Source: Sedimentisphaerales bacterium (GTDB lineage Bacteria; Planctomycetota; Phycisphaerae; Sedimentisphaerales; SM23-30). From it: a stretch of 36,327 bases of DNA. Each line of letters opens with the position of its first letter. The stretch's first letter is position 1. Location of the stretch: NCBI GenBank assembly GCA_016930295.1, contig JAFGHE010000320.1, positions 1 to 36,327 on the forward strand, written 5' to 3'. The position numbers and the translations under genes are program-made. Below, in pieces: positions 1 to 8,108 of the stretch. Under the pieces are notes generated by a model that did not search any database, was not told where the DNA came from, and was given only the letters and a program-made list of their open reading frames with translations.

Positions 1-604
1 CCACGTCCACAACCCGATATTCCCGCCGGCACGGCTGCAAACAGTCGCCCCGGTTCGCCGACCGGCAAGATAAAAACTGCGACATAAAACAGCGACCCGA
101 CACCGAAACACACATCGCTCCATGCACAAATACTTCGATTTCCAGATCCGTCTGTTTCTTGATTTCCTGAATCTGTTCTAAAGACAATTCCCGCGCTAAT
201 ACAATCCGTTTGGCCCCCAACTCCTCATAAAACCGGACCGCCTCAATGTTGGAAATACTAGCCTGCGTGGATATATGCAACGGAATACCCCGCCGGCCCG
301 CCTTGCGGATTACCGCAAAATCCCACCCGATTACCGCGTCCGCACCGGCCTGCTCTATCGCATCCAGCAACTCATCCACACGCGCCAGTTCGTCATCATA
401 CACAATCGAATTCAGCGCCACATACACCTTCACCCCATGCTGGTGGGCCTGCTCAACCAGCCGTCCCAGCATATCCACATCAACCCCCCGCGCACTCACC
501 CGCATATTAAGCTCACCTATCCCCATATACACCGAATCCGCCCCCGCCCCCAATGCAGCCGTAAACGACACCTCATCTCGAACCGGAGCCAATAATTCCA
601 CCAT
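1..604 (-). CDS. Peptidase U32 family protein, N-terminal 201 residues (gene cut by window edge)
   Basis: The minus strand reads open from an ATG at 604-602 to the edge of the window. The protein begins MVELLAPVRDEVSFTAAL, and near its visible end it carries EVFVHGAMCVSVSGRC followed by FMS. This matches the peptidase U32 signature (E-x-F-x2-G-A-M-C-x4-G-x-C-x-M-S), with the two cysteines that in this family help hold an iron-sulfur cluster. Despite the family name, characterised members (RlhA, TrhP, UbiU/UbiV) take part in hydroxylation of RNA or ubiquinone precursors, so a protease role should not be assumed. An AAAGG lies about 8 bases before the ATG. The gene is divergent from the secreted protein at 1347. 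The C-terminal part lies outside the window, so the subfamily cannot be decided. Confidence 0.9.
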   Translation of the reverse strand, partial: MVELLAPVRDEVSFTAALGAGADSVYMGIGELNMRVSARGVDVDMLGRLVEQAHQHGVKVYVALNSIVYDDELARVDELLDAIEQAGADAVIGWDFAVIRKAGRRGIPLHISTQASISNIEAVRFYEELGAKRIVLARELSLEQIQEIKKQTDLEIEVFVHGAMCVSVSGRCFMSQFLSCRSANRGDCLQPCRREYRVVDV

Positions 605-1087
605 GTTTATACCTTTATAAATAAAACGCCAGGTTTACTGCCTGAGACGCCTGTTCATATAGTAACCATTAAAATATTTTAACTCAAATATGGATTGAAT
701 ATCAAACATTAAAAATAAAAGTGTAAAACCACATATAAAAATCAAAAATAACAGACCCTGTTGCACAGTGTATATCACTGTAGATCAGCGTCTAAAAAAA
801 ATCCCCAACCTAAAACTCACAACTGACTTATAAACCCCTCATCTAACAGACCACCTCTATCAAATAACCCGCCCCGAATAAATTATCCTCCTCACAAGTC
901 AAGTGCTGACCAACAGTTAAAAGAATACAGGAATTTATGATAAATTTTTCTTGACAGCTAGTGTCCCTTATCTTAAAAATCGCTTAGTCTGATTTGTTGG
1001 AAAAAATGTCAAAAACAGGCGGCAGGCATCTTTGTAGGGCATCCAAGAGTCACAACTCCGCAGATAAAGTGTATCCATTTATTGTAG

Positions 1088-1109
1088 GGGCGACCCTATG
1101 TGGTCGCCC
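1088..1109. repeat. Short inverted repeat, GGGCGACC...GGTCGCCC
   Basis: GGGCGACC and GGTCGCCC form a perfect 8-bp stem around a 6-base loop. The preceding TGTAGGGGCG recurs at 4118-4126 at the edge of the IS flank, so this looks like one member of a dispersed palindromic repeat family rather than a terminator: no T-run follows. Confidence 0.5.
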
Positions 1110-1140
1110 AGAGACCGTTACAGATAGTTTTATAATTTCA

Positions 1141-1247
1141 CCACAGAGAACACAGCGTTTAAGATACAGATATATCAAATCTTGGCGGGAATCAACTCTG
1201 TGAATCTCGGACTTCAGTGAGCTTAGTCGAACCGTGTCCTCGGTGGT
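1141..1247. repeat. Dispersed repeat-like spacer sequence
   Basis: The stretch from CCACAGAGAACACAG to CCTCGGTGGT, including GTGAGCTTAGTCGAACC, resembles low-complexity intergenic repeats found scattered in many environmental bacterial genomes. A related segment (GTGAGCAAGGCCGAACC) is at 4034-4050. It is non-coding; its function is unknown. Confidence 0.4.
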
Positions 1248-1287
1248 AAAAAAACATTAACCACAAATGACTCGAATATATTTTTGA

Positions 1288-1314
1288 CAGGATCAACAGG
1301 ATATTCAGGATTTA
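1288..1314. repeat. Three tandem 9-bp CAGGAT units
   Basis: CAGGAT followed by three variable bases occurs three times head to tail, just upstream of the ribosome binding site of the gene starting at 1347. It is a microrepeat; whether it affects expression cannot be told. Confidence 0.5.
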
Positions 1315-1346
1315 ATAAATTTATTTTTATTGCGAAAGGAGACAAA

Positions 1347-3500
1347 ATGAAAACGGGCAAAATTACAGTTTTATTGATTTTGGTTCTTTACTCCCTGGCC
1401 ATGGGTACCCAGACGTTGAGAATTAACAGTGAAGATGTAAGTTCTGTCACCTTAAAATCAGGAGAAATATATACAATTCAAGTCATATCTGATAACAGCG
1501 CTTCCTATGTTGATTATATTGGCTTTGATAATGCTGAGGTTTTGGGAACTTTTGTTCACACGGCCACCTACCCGGCCGCCGGCGACCTGGCCACCGTATA
1601 TGAATATGATGTTCCGGAATTTTATGGGTTCCGAGTCAGTGCCGGCGCCCTGCCGCCCAGTAATCCTGACCCCGGCGTACATTTTGTATTCACCTATATT
1701 CCCGATGAGGTTGGCCAGACAAATCTGTATCTCTATGACGACCTGCTTGCCGCCATTAAAGATTCGATCCATATTACCGTTATACCTGATGATATAGGCT
1801 CCGCCTTCACCTACCAGGGCCGCCTCTTTGACGCCAACACCCCCGGAGATGATTTCTATGATTTTCAGTTCGGCCTTTTCGACAGCCCCGACCCCGTCCT
1901 GGCTAATCAACTCGGCGACACCCTCTCCTTTGACTACATACCGGTCGTAGACGGCTACTTCACCCTAAACCTCGATTTTGGCCCGGGACTCTTCGACGGT
2001 GATCCCCGCTGGCTGGGAATCTCCGTAAGACCCTGGATCAGCGATGACCCCTGCGATTTTGTCAACCTCCAGCCCCGCCAGGAAATCAAACCCGCACCCT
2101 ATGCGCTTTACGCAAAGACCTCCGGTAGTGATGGGGATGATGATTGGCAAATCAATGGGAGTAATATGTATTCAATTCCTTCAGGAAGTATCGGGATTGG
2201 AAAGACAAATCCGACAGCAAAACTTGATATCAACGGAAATATAAATATTGATTCGGATTACAAAATTGGCGGTGATACCGTACTTTCCAACTGGGGCGCA
2301 TATAATTTGTTTGTTGGAGTGGGCCGTGGTGAAAACAACATCGGCATGTACAACACATTCGTAGGAGATCAGACAGGCGTATCTAACACAGATGGCGATT
2401 TCAATACATTTCTGGGACAATCCACCGGCTTAGATAACACCTCCGGTTGTTATAATACCTTCGCTGGATATGTTGCAGGCAGGGAGAATATAACAGGCTG
2501 CGGTAACACCTTCTTGGGTATGGCCGCAGGATACCATCACGAGGCAGGCATATATAACACCTTCCTGGGATACGGTGCAGGATACTCCAATATTACTGGT
2601 GAACATAATGTCTTTCTCGGCTTTCAGGCGGGATATAATGAAACCGGTTCGGATAAACTCTATATCGCCAATGGGCGCAATGACCCTAATGTCTTGATTT
2701 ACGGAGAGTTTGACACTGGCAACGTTGGCATCGGGACAACCACCCCCAGTGAGATGCTGGAAATAAATGGTGCAATAGAACTAGGTAATACTACCAGCAG
2801 CCCACCAGATCCAGGCACCATCCGCTGGACCGGTACTGATTTCGAAGGATACAACGGTACAGAATGGGTATCTCTGACCGCTGGCAATACTATCCCATCA
2901 CATGGAACTCAAATGTTTACCTCCGATGGTACTTTTATTGTTCCTGAAGGAGTAACATTAGTTTATTTAACAATGATAGGTGGTGGGGGGGGTGGAGGAG
3001 GTACTTTAGGCGGTGGTGGTGGTGCTGGACAATGCTATATAAATAATCCTTTTACAGTAGTACCGGGAAATAGTTATGGCATATCAATTGGTTTGGGGGG
3101 TAATGGTTATTTTAATGATAATGGTGGAAACGGAGGAGATACTATATTTGACACAGGAGGAACGCCATTAGTAGCATCAGGAGGTAATGGCGGGGAATAT
3201 GGAAATAGCAATCCAGGAGGTGCCGGATATAGTAACCTAGATGGTCAAAATGGAGATGAAGGAGGTAATGGTGGATATAATATGTCCATAGTAACTGGTT
3301 CTGGTGGTGATAGTAGTATTAATAATGGTGGGGGTGGTGGTGCATCGCCTTACGGAACTGGTGGTGATGGTGGAGTAAATCAAACACCAGGGGAGAATGC
3401 CTCTGGATATGGTGCAGGTGGAGGTGGTGGTGGCAACGGTGTTTATGATGAAAGACGTGCAGGTGATGGTAGCCCTGGATTTTGTTTAGTAATATGGTAA
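1347..3500 (+). CDS. Secreted tail-fibre-like protein with glycine-rich C-terminal domain
   Basis: This 717-residue protein starts at the ATG at 1347, which has AAAGGAG 5 bases upstream and gives a clean signal peptide (MKTGKITVLLILVLYSLAMG). An in-frame upstream start at 1284 lies in repeat sequence and is rejected. Modules in order: a beta-rich N-terminal region (about 20-150); a YQGRL...PYALYA module (about 153-258), seen in many secreted planctomycete and Bacteroidetes proteins; GIGKTNPTAKLDINGN; an array of about six NTFLG-x-x-AG-type repeats (about 330-440), resembling the repeats of trimeric adhesins; VGIGTTTPSEMLEINGA; a GYNGTEWVSL motif; and a glycine-rich tail (about 525-717) introduced by FIVPEGVTLVYLTMIGGGG, like phage tail-fibre tips. 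An extracellular or surface trimeric fibre is inferred. Base use changes sharply between modules, suggesting mosaic assembly. The ligand is unknown. Confidence 0.8.
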   Translation: MKTGKITVLLILVLYSLAMGTQTLRINSEDVSSVTLKSGEIYTIQVISDNSASYVDYIGFDNAEVLGTFVHTATYPAAGDLATVYEYDVPEFYGFRVSAGALPPSNPDPGVHFVFTYIPDEVGQTNLYLYDDLLAAIKDSIHITVIPDDIGSAFTYQGRLFDANTPGDDFYDFQFGLFDSPDPVLANQLGDTLSFDYIPVVDGYFTLNLDFGPGLFDGDPRWLGISVRPWISDDPCDFVNLQPRQEIKPAPYALYAKTSGSDGDDDWQINGSNMYSIPSGSIGIGKTNPTAKLDINGNINIDSDYKIGGDTVLSNWGAYNLFVGVGRGENNIGMYNTFVGDQTGVSNTDGDFNTFLGQSTGLDNTSGCYNTFAGYVAGRENITGCGNTFLGMAAGYHHEAGIYNTFLGYGAGYSNITGEHNVFLGFQAGYNETGSDKLYIANGRNDPNVLIYGEFDTGNVGIGTTTPSEMLEINGAIELGNTTSSPPDPGTIRWTGTDFEGYNGTEWVSLTAGNTIPSHGTQMFTSDGTFIVPEGVTLVYLTMIGGGGGGGGTLGGGGGAGQCYINNPFTVVPGNSYGISIGLGGNGYFNDNGGNGGDTIFDTGGTPLVASGGNGGEYGNSNPGGAGYSNLDGQNGDEGGNGGYNMSIVTGSGGDSSINNGGGGGASPYGTGGDGGVNQTPGENASGYGAGGGGGGNGVYDERRAGDGSPGFCLVIW

Positions 3501-3575
3501 CCAAAACAGTAAGGAATATTATTAGATGGAATCGATTTACCATTAACAAAGCCAAATAAATGAAGGAGATAGATC

Positions 3576-3998
3576 ATGTTGAAGACATGCATAAGCCAAA
3601 AATATCAAGTACTTTTTTATATAGCGGCTACCCTAAGTATATTTCTATATAATATATCATTCGCCCAGACCGGTGGTGATTATACCCTCACCTGGAGCAC
3701 CATGGACTCCGGCGGTGGCAGCAGTTCCGGCGGCCCTTACCTTCTCATGGGAACCATCGGCCAGCCCGACACCGGCCAGATGAATAAAAGTGATTATGAA
3801 ATCCAGGGCGGATTCTGGCCCGGCTGGCCTCTCTGTATCGTGGATATGGCCGATTTCGCCAACTTCGCCCAAAACTGGCTCGCCAACGGCCCCGACTTCC
3901 CCGCCGACCTGGATGAATCCGGCAGCGTCAACCTCACGGACATGCAAATTTTCGCCTGGTACTGGCTAGACTTCTGCCCCGATAACTGGCGATTGTAA
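3576..3998 (+). CDS. Small secreted protein with dockerin-like C-terminal repeat
   Basis: A 140-residue protein with a strong ribosome binding site (AAGGAGAT, 5 bases before ATG). An N-terminal hydrophobic stretch ending near SFAQ (about residue 31) is a likely signal peptide. The middle (GGDYTLTWSTMDSGGG...GTIGQPDTG...YEIQGGFWPG) matches a common planctomycete secreted-protein opening. The C-terminus (about 85-136) has two dockerin-like half repeats, VDMADFANFAQNWL and DLDESGSVNLTDMQIFAWYW. The second has an EF-hand-type calcium loop; the first lacks the acidic loop. Dockerin-like tails of this kind are very numerous in Phycisphaerae, but their partner is not established. It lies 75 bases behind the tail-fibre-like gene and could be co-transcribed with it. 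Confidence 0.8.
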   Translation: MLKTCISQKYQVLFYIAATLSIFLYNISFAQTGGDYTLTWSTMDSGGGSSSGGPYLLMGTIGQPDTGQMNKSDYEIQGGFWPGWPLCIVDMADFANFAQNWLANGPDFPADLDESGSVNLTDMQIFAWYWLDFCPDNWRL

Positions 3999-4129
3999 AA
4001 TTTTTAGACACTGACCTGTGCTGAGCGACCTGTGGTGAGCAAGGCCGAACCAAGTCGAAGCATTAACACTGATAGACACGGAGATAGCCACAAAAAAGCA
4101 CAAAAGACACAAAAAATGTAGGGGCGGGC
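3999..4129. repeat. Spacer with dispersed repeats left of the IS
   Basis: No gene is seen. 4086-4113 (CACAAAAAAGCACAAAAGAC and onward) is an inverted copy of the TTTCGTGTCTTTTGTGC sequence at 6244-6276, on the other side of the transposase gene, and is related to those at 7792-7825 and 8247-8260. It continues the inverted homology beyond the perfect 75-bp arms. Confidence 0.5.
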
Positions 4130-4204
4130 CAACGTGGTTGTCCAAATTTTTCTTAAATCCATAAGCCCTTACCCAAGGGTCATCCCTAGCCCAAGTTCCA
4201 CAGT
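4130..4204. repeat. Left 75-bp inverted repeat arm
   Basis: Exact reverse complement of 6157-6231. It reads inward from CAACGTGGTTGTCC to CAAGTTCCACAGT. No mismatch was found by hand alignment. Confidence 0.85.
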
Positions 4205-4265
4205 TGGGGGGCAAAAAAGCCGTTTTTGATAGCGCCAGGGCCTAAAGTCTTCACTACATTTTGTA

Positions 4266-5993
4266 TTAACTTTTTAATTGCCAGGGCAAATCCAGCCTCA
4301 GACGAGATAATAAAATCGCCTGATGCACGGTGGGCCGCCGTATACAGCGGCGTCGGATATTGACTCCTTTTCGGGTGGGCAGAACCACATCAACCAGGCT
4401 GATCTTGCCCAGTTCTTCAAAAATTCGCCGGGGCTCATCGCCCAAACCCGCGGCCTGGGTCATCTGATGCAAGGTCTTCCACAACACATACGCCAGGAAG
4501 CAGACCAGGATATGAGCCAGCACCCTATCCTCCTTCTGATGCCAGACCGGCCGGATCTTCAAATCGCTCTTATGGATTCGAAACGCTGCCTCCGCCTCGG
4601 TCAACTGGATATACGCCTGCCATAAATCCTCCGCCGACCAGTCCATTACATTGGTACGCAAGAGATAACAGCCTTCGTTCAACTCCGCCCACAACCGCCA
4701 CTTCTCATTCTTCGACCAACTAATCATAGCGCCAGTCTCGGTATCCTTCACTTCCACCTCAAACAATCCGGCCGCCCGGCTGTTTTTCGCCATAATACTG
4801 CCTACCTTGCGGTCAATCGTTTCCTTTTTATACCGGCGTTTCTCGCACCCCGTCTGAAGTTTCTTCAGAGCCGTCTCAATCCGCTGCTCGAAGCGTTGAT
4901 GCATTGCTCTCTCTTTCTCCCGTCGGTCCTGACTGCGACACAGAATATATAGTTCTTCACCGGCATCCGGCGATGGACACAGCTTGACTTCCAGATCCTC
5001 ACGAATTTGTTGCCAGTCGGATGCAAGCAATTCACGTTCGAACCGCTTCAAACTGCTTTTGGACGCGCCGATGATATATTTGCGATTACCCGCCTGCATG
5101 AAATCGAGGTTTTCCTTGCTCATCATGCCTCGGTCGCCGCACCAGATCCGGTCAGCCTTGCCGTAACGAGCTTCCATCGTCAGGACAATTTCCTGCCAGG
5201 TTTTCACGTCGTTGCGATTGCCTTCAAAAACTTCATATCCCAAGGGCATGCCGCATTTGGAGACGACCAGGCCGATACAAACCTGTTTACAATCCGGTCG
5301 TTTATCACGCGAATAGCCGCGCCGGGCTTTCGGATTCATTCCACATTCTCCTTCAAAATAGGTACTGGTCACATCGTAAAGTAATAGATCGTATTTCAGA
5401 TCAAACAACGTGCCCAGCCGTTCCTTTAGATACCTTTCCAGAGACTCTTTGTGCGGCAACAGTTTATCCAGTGCACGATAGAGCCGTTCGTCGTAAACCT
5501 TTTCCGCCGGGATTCCCCACAACTCCGGCAAAGCGGTATGGCGGTAGTAATGCTCGGCAATATGAAGCTCACTGGAGGGATTGCACAAGCGGCAGATCGC
5601 CAATATCAATGCCATTTTGGACCAGGGAACCGTTTCCCGGCCCGCGGGCATGACCGTTTCCAGTAATTCATCCAGCCCGAGTATCCGGATTAACTGCAAG
5701 GCCGGCCAGGGGCCACCGAAATCCACTTGATTTTCCACTCGAACGTTGGCGGTGTCGACCTCGATCCATTCCGGCTCCGGCTTATTGTCGGTATCAAATA
5801 GATGCATTTGTTTGAAGGTGGGTTGGGTGTCGCCAGCGACCTTTTTGACGCCTTGGCGCTCAGATTCCTTGAGTAATCCCAGATAGGCCACCGTGCGTTG
5901 ACGCGGGCCGCGCTCGGTGCGATAGGATTCGACCAACGCCCAGTAGGCGTGTCGTTTTCCGTTCTTGCGTCGATAGCAGGGCCTGATAAACAT
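4266..5993 (-). CDS. IS1634 family DDE transposase
   Basis: A full-length 575-residue transposase, the normal size for IS1634-like (IS4 superfamily) enzymes. The N-terminus (RPCYRRKNGKRHAYWALVES) and the RTVAYLGLL motif are typical. Catalytic residues visible: D207 in LLLYDVTSTYFEGE, D287 in IWCGDRGMMSKENL, and E468 in YIQLTEAEAAFRIHKSDL, with the family's K475 seven residues on. The reading frame is intact, so the element may still be active. The start MFIRPCYRRK is the family's usual beginning. It is the only transposase in the window and separates the secreted-protein genes from the Fic gene. It would act by cut-and-paste DNA transposition; this is family knowledge. Confidence 0.93.
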   Translation of the reverse strand: MFIRPCYRRKNGKRHAYWALVESYRTERGPRQRTVAYLGLLKESERQGVKKVAGDTQPTFKQMHLFDTDNKPEPEWIEVDTANVRVENQVDFGGPWPALQLIRILGLDELLETVMPAGRETVPWSKMALILAICRLCNPSSELHIAEHYYRHTALPELWGIPAEKVYDERLYRALDKLLPHKESLERYLKERLGTLFDLKYDLLLYDVTSTYFEGECGMNPKARRGYSRDKRPDCKQVCIGLVVSKCGMPLGYEVFEGNRNDVKTWQEIVLTMEARYGKADRIWCGDRGMMSKENLDFMQAGNRKYIIGASKSSLKRFERELLASDWQQIREDLEVKLCPSPDAGEELYILCRSQDRREKERAMHQRFEQRIETALKKLQTGCEKRRYKKETIDRKVGSIMAKNSRAAGLFEVEVKDTETGAMISWSKNEKWRLWAELNEGCYLLRTNVMDWSAEDLWQAYIQLTEAEAAFRIHKSDLKIRPVWHQKEDRVLAHILVCFLAYVLWKTLHQMTQAAGLGDEPRRIFEELGKISLVDVVLPTRKGVNIRRRCIRRPTVHQAILLSRLRLDLPWQLKS

Positions 5994-6156
5994 ACTCCCA
6001 TTTTATGGTTCAGATAGCACCAAACAGGGGGGTAGGTCTTCACTACATCGGGATTGAGAATTATTGAGCAAAATCTCAGGCTCCGATCCCGAATAACATC
6101 CTGCAAACCGACACGGCATTCAAAAACGAGCTTAAAAAAAGTTTAAAAATATTTTT

Positions 6157-6231
6157 ACTGTGGAACTTGGGCTAGGGATGACCCTTGGGTAAGGGCTTAT
6201 GGATTTAAGAAAAATTTGGACAACCACGTTG
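6157..6231. repeat. Right 75-bp inverted repeat arm
   Basis: Exact reverse complement of 4130-4204. It is followed by a dispersed-repeat segment (TTTTTTTCGTGTCTTTTGTG, 6244-6263) matching, inverted, the sequence left of the other arm. Confidence 0.85.
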
Positions 6232-6321
6232 GGTCTCCCCTACTTTTTTTCGTGTCTTTTGTGCTTTTTCGTGGCTAAATAAATTCTGTACAGTCTGTCA
6301 AAAATAGAATAAGATATACCT

Positions 6322-6408
6322 GTGAGATTAAATAAAAAGAGTCTGCCGGAAGAACAAAACCGTCGCGATGCCGTGGAAAACGCTGTCTTGAAAATAATAG
6401 CCAACTGA
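6322..6408 (+). CDS. Possible 28-residue ORF just before fic (antitoxin remnant?)
   Basis: A GTG-initiated frame reads VRLNKKSLPEEQNRRDAVEN and then AVLKIIAN, ending 9 bases before the Fic start. The charged helical segment with an R-x2-AV-x2-A pattern vaguely recalls the start of small Fic antitoxins (VbhA/FicA type), but it stops before any inhibitory S/T-x3-E-G motif. The downstream Fic protein carries its own inhibitory motif. It may be a leader peptide, a degenerate relic, or chance. There is no convincing Shine-Dalgarno. Confidence 0.2.
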   Translation: MRLNKKSLPEEQNRRDAVENAVLKIIAN

Positions 6409-6417
6409 AGGTGTACC

Positions 6418-7476
6418 ATGCCATTTAAACCGAAATTTACCATAACACCGAAAATCAATAGAGCTGTGGTTGAGATTGAGCGGGTGCGGGGTTTTCTTGA
6501 AGCGGTAAAGCTCAAGGATGACTGGATTAGTGATATGCAGAAACAAGCTCTTATCCTTGAATCTCACCATTCAACCCATATTGAAGGTACGGCGCTGAAT
6601 CTTGAGCAGGCACAGGAGATTTTATCGGGCAGGAAGGTTAAGGGCGTCAGCCATGACGATGAAAAAGAACTTCTCAATTACAAGAAGGCGATGGATTTTA
6701 TTTCAAAGTATCTCGGCCGGGATGATCCTGTAAGCGAGGGGCTTGTCCGTGAACTTCATAAAATCCTTGTCCGTGGCGTCCGGGGCGGTGAAGCTCAGCC
6801 CGGAGCTTACCGGAAAATACAGAACTACGTTGCCAATTCCCGGACAAAAGAAATTATCTACACGCCTCCGACGCCCCTGGAAGTGCCTCATCTTATGGGA
6901 GAGTTCGTCAAATGGATAAACGAGAATATCGAGGAGGTATCGCCTGTTTTAACCGCAGGGATTGCCCAGTTTCAGTTTGTCCACATTCATCCTTTTGTTG
7001 ACGGTAACGGCAGGACGGCACGGCTTCTTTCCTCGCTCATTCTTTATAAGACAGGATACGATTTTAAACGGCTATTCACTATTTCCGAGTATTACGACAA
7101 GGACCGTCCGGCTTATTATCATGCCATTCAGTCGGTGCGCAAGAACAGGATGGATATGACTGTATGGCTCGAATATTTCGTTGAGGGCCTGCGCGCCCAG
7201 ATGAAAGAGATACAAAGTAAGGGAAGAAAGATTATCAGTGCTGATAAAATTGTCAGCCAGCTTGAGGATAAAGAGCTTAATGACCGCCAGGCAAGGATTG
7301 TCCATCATCTGGTTGTACATGGAAAGATAACCAACGAAGAATGCCAGAAGATTTGTACAAGTATCCGCAGGACGGCGACCAGGGATTTATCCTCACTCGT
7401 TCAAAAGGGCGTTATCCAGATGAAAGGCCGGCTTAAAGGGGCGTATTACGTACTCTCCGAAGATCTGAAAATATAG
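6418..7476 (+). CDS. Fic family protein adenylyltransferase, class II (self-inhibited)
   Basis: A 352-residue Fic protein. The catalytic motif HPFVDGNGR is intact at 191-199, with the histidine that activates the target hydroxyl and the residues binding ATP phosphate. An N-terminal inhibitory helix motif S-x3-E-G (STHIEG, 52-57) places it in class II, where the glutamate blocks productive ATP binding. The Fic_N-like region spans about 1-95 and the Fic core about 105-245. A C-terminal winged-helix-like segment (about 285-350, with CTSIRRTATRDLSSLVQKG) suggests DNA binding or autoregulation. Fic enzymes of this layout AMPylate proteins; the target is unknown. Upstream GAAGG is 7 bases before the ATG. 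It lies alone beside an IS and repeats, so horizontal acquisition is plausible. Confidence 0.92.
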   Translation: MPFKPKFTITPKINRAVVEIERVRGFLEAVKLKDDWISDMQKQALILESHHSTHIEGTALNLEQAQEILSGRKVKGVSHDDEKELLNYKKAMDFISKYLGRDDPVSEGLVRELHKILVRGVRGGEAQPGAYRKIQNYVANSRTKEIIYTPPTPLEVPHLMGEFVKWINENIEEVSPVLTAGIAQFQFVHIHPFVDGNGRTARLLSSLILYKTGYDFKRLFTISEYYDKDRPAYYHAIQSVRKNRMDMTVWLEYFVEGLRAQMKEIQSKGRKIISADKIVSQLEDKELNDRQARIVHHLVVHGKITNEECQKICTSIRRTATRDLSSLVQKGVIQMKGRLKGAYYVLSEDLKI

Positions 7477-7526
7477 GACATTACAGGACAGCGATATAGG
7501 ACATTACGGGACATAGGTATAGGACA
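7472..7526. repeat. TATAGGACATTAC-type short direct repeats at the fic stop
   Basis: TATAGGACATTACRGGACA occurs at 7472 and 7495, and a shortened TATAGGACA occurs at 7518. The first copy contains the fic stop codon. The spacing is about 23 bases. Function unknown. Confidence 0.55.
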
Positions 7527-7984
7527 ACGCCGATTTTATCATGACGATAGGGGGGTAGTTTGGCGTAGAGTTTTATTTATGCCTCCCTCCTCATCAAACT
7601 AATCCAAAAGTCTAATACCAGTTGGGGCATTTATGAATGTTTAAGCATTAAACACACCTCATCCAACTATTTCTAAAATCAAAATACCACCAACAGCTCT
7701 GGCCATGCATCTCATTCTATTTATTACCCTTTGGGCCGATCATCGTCCGTGTGCTATTCTTCGGCTCATTACCCACAACTGGCAACTCACATTTTTTCGT
7801 GCCTTTTGTGCCTTTTTGTGGCCATAAATCCAAATTCTGCCCGCTATAATCCCCCGCATATCAAAAGCTTACATCGGTAACCCATAACCTATTGTCTAAA
7901 AATAAGTTACAACAATTCACCTTACCCCTTGACTCCCAACAATTTAGCCCAAAAACACCCAAAAATTGTGGTCAAAAATACAAT

Positions 7985-8000
7985 TGTCCCACGTGGGACA
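7985..8000. other. parS-like palindrome 1 (TGTCCCACGTGGGACA)
   Basis: A perfect 16-bp palindrome with the CACGTG core of chromosomal parS, differing symmetrically from the consensus TGTTnCACGTGnAACA at positions 4 and 13 (T to C, A to G). It is the first of four copies within 195 bp. Confidence 0.6.
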
Positions 8001-8052
8001 TTCGTAAGCGTGTTACGTTAAACATTGAACTTAAATCATTAAACATCAAAAT

Positions 8053-8068
8053 TGTCCCACGTGGGACA
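8053..8068. other. parS-like palindrome 2 (TGTCCCACGTGGGACA)
   Basis: Identical to site 1, 68 bp downstream of it. Its symmetry extends to 22 bp (8050-8071) through AAT/ATT flanks. It begins the first unit of a 55-56 bp tandem repeat. Confidence 0.6.
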
Positions 8069-8108
8069 ATTGAAAAATGTTTCAAGAAGAATTGACCAAA
8101 AGTCAGAA

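Larger units (their letters stand above)
605..1346. other. Intergenic region with dispersed repeats
   Basis: About 740 bases between two divergent genes with no convincing gene. It contains an AT-rich first half with a short inverted repeat at 765-781 (ACAGTG-5-CACTGT), a possible promoter near 951 (TTGACA, 17 bases, TAAAAA), and then a run of short dispersed-repeat sequences in 1088-1314 that are listed separately. A 69-codon open frame at 994-1203 runs through the repeats and has no features of a protein. Confidence 0.6.
4130..6231 (-). mobile_element. IS1634-type insertion element bounded by 75-bp perfect inverted repeats
   Basis: The transposase gene is enclosed by two sequences that are exact reverse complements over 75 bases: 4130-4204 and 6157-6231. 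Outside them the inverted similarity continues imperfectly for about 45 bases on each side into a dispersed repeat. For that reason it is uncertain whether the 75-bp arms are the element's own long termini or two copies of a genomic repeat. Inside the arms, a shared motif (GATAGC-R-CCA, then GTCTTCACTACAT) occurs at 4228-4259 and 6013-6048 in the same orientation. I could not identify a clear target-site duplication. Confidence 0.6.

Noticed and set aside
994-1203. 69-codon open frame in the U32/fibre-gene spacer
   Set aside because: It lies across dispersed repeats (GGGCGACC palindrome, CACAGAGAACACAG) and has no protein-like features.
1284-1346. Upstream start of the fibre protein adding 21 residues
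   Set aside because: The extension lies in CAGGAT repeat sequence and would bury the signal peptide; the ATG at 1347 has AAAGGAG at good spacing.
4228-6048. GATAGC...TCTTCACTACAT motifs as the terminal inverted repeats of the IS
   Set aside because: Both copies have the same orientation, so they cannot be inverted termini.
5690-6106. 138-codon minus-strand frame overlapping the transposase start
   Set aside because: Out of frame with the transposase, whose own N-terminus over the same bases matches its family; the alternative peptide is compositionally odd.
7892-8095. 67-codon open frame across the first two parS-like palindromes
   Set aside because: It runs through perfect palindromes and repeat spacers, has no ribosome binding site, and the peptide is low-complexity with repeat-derived segments.
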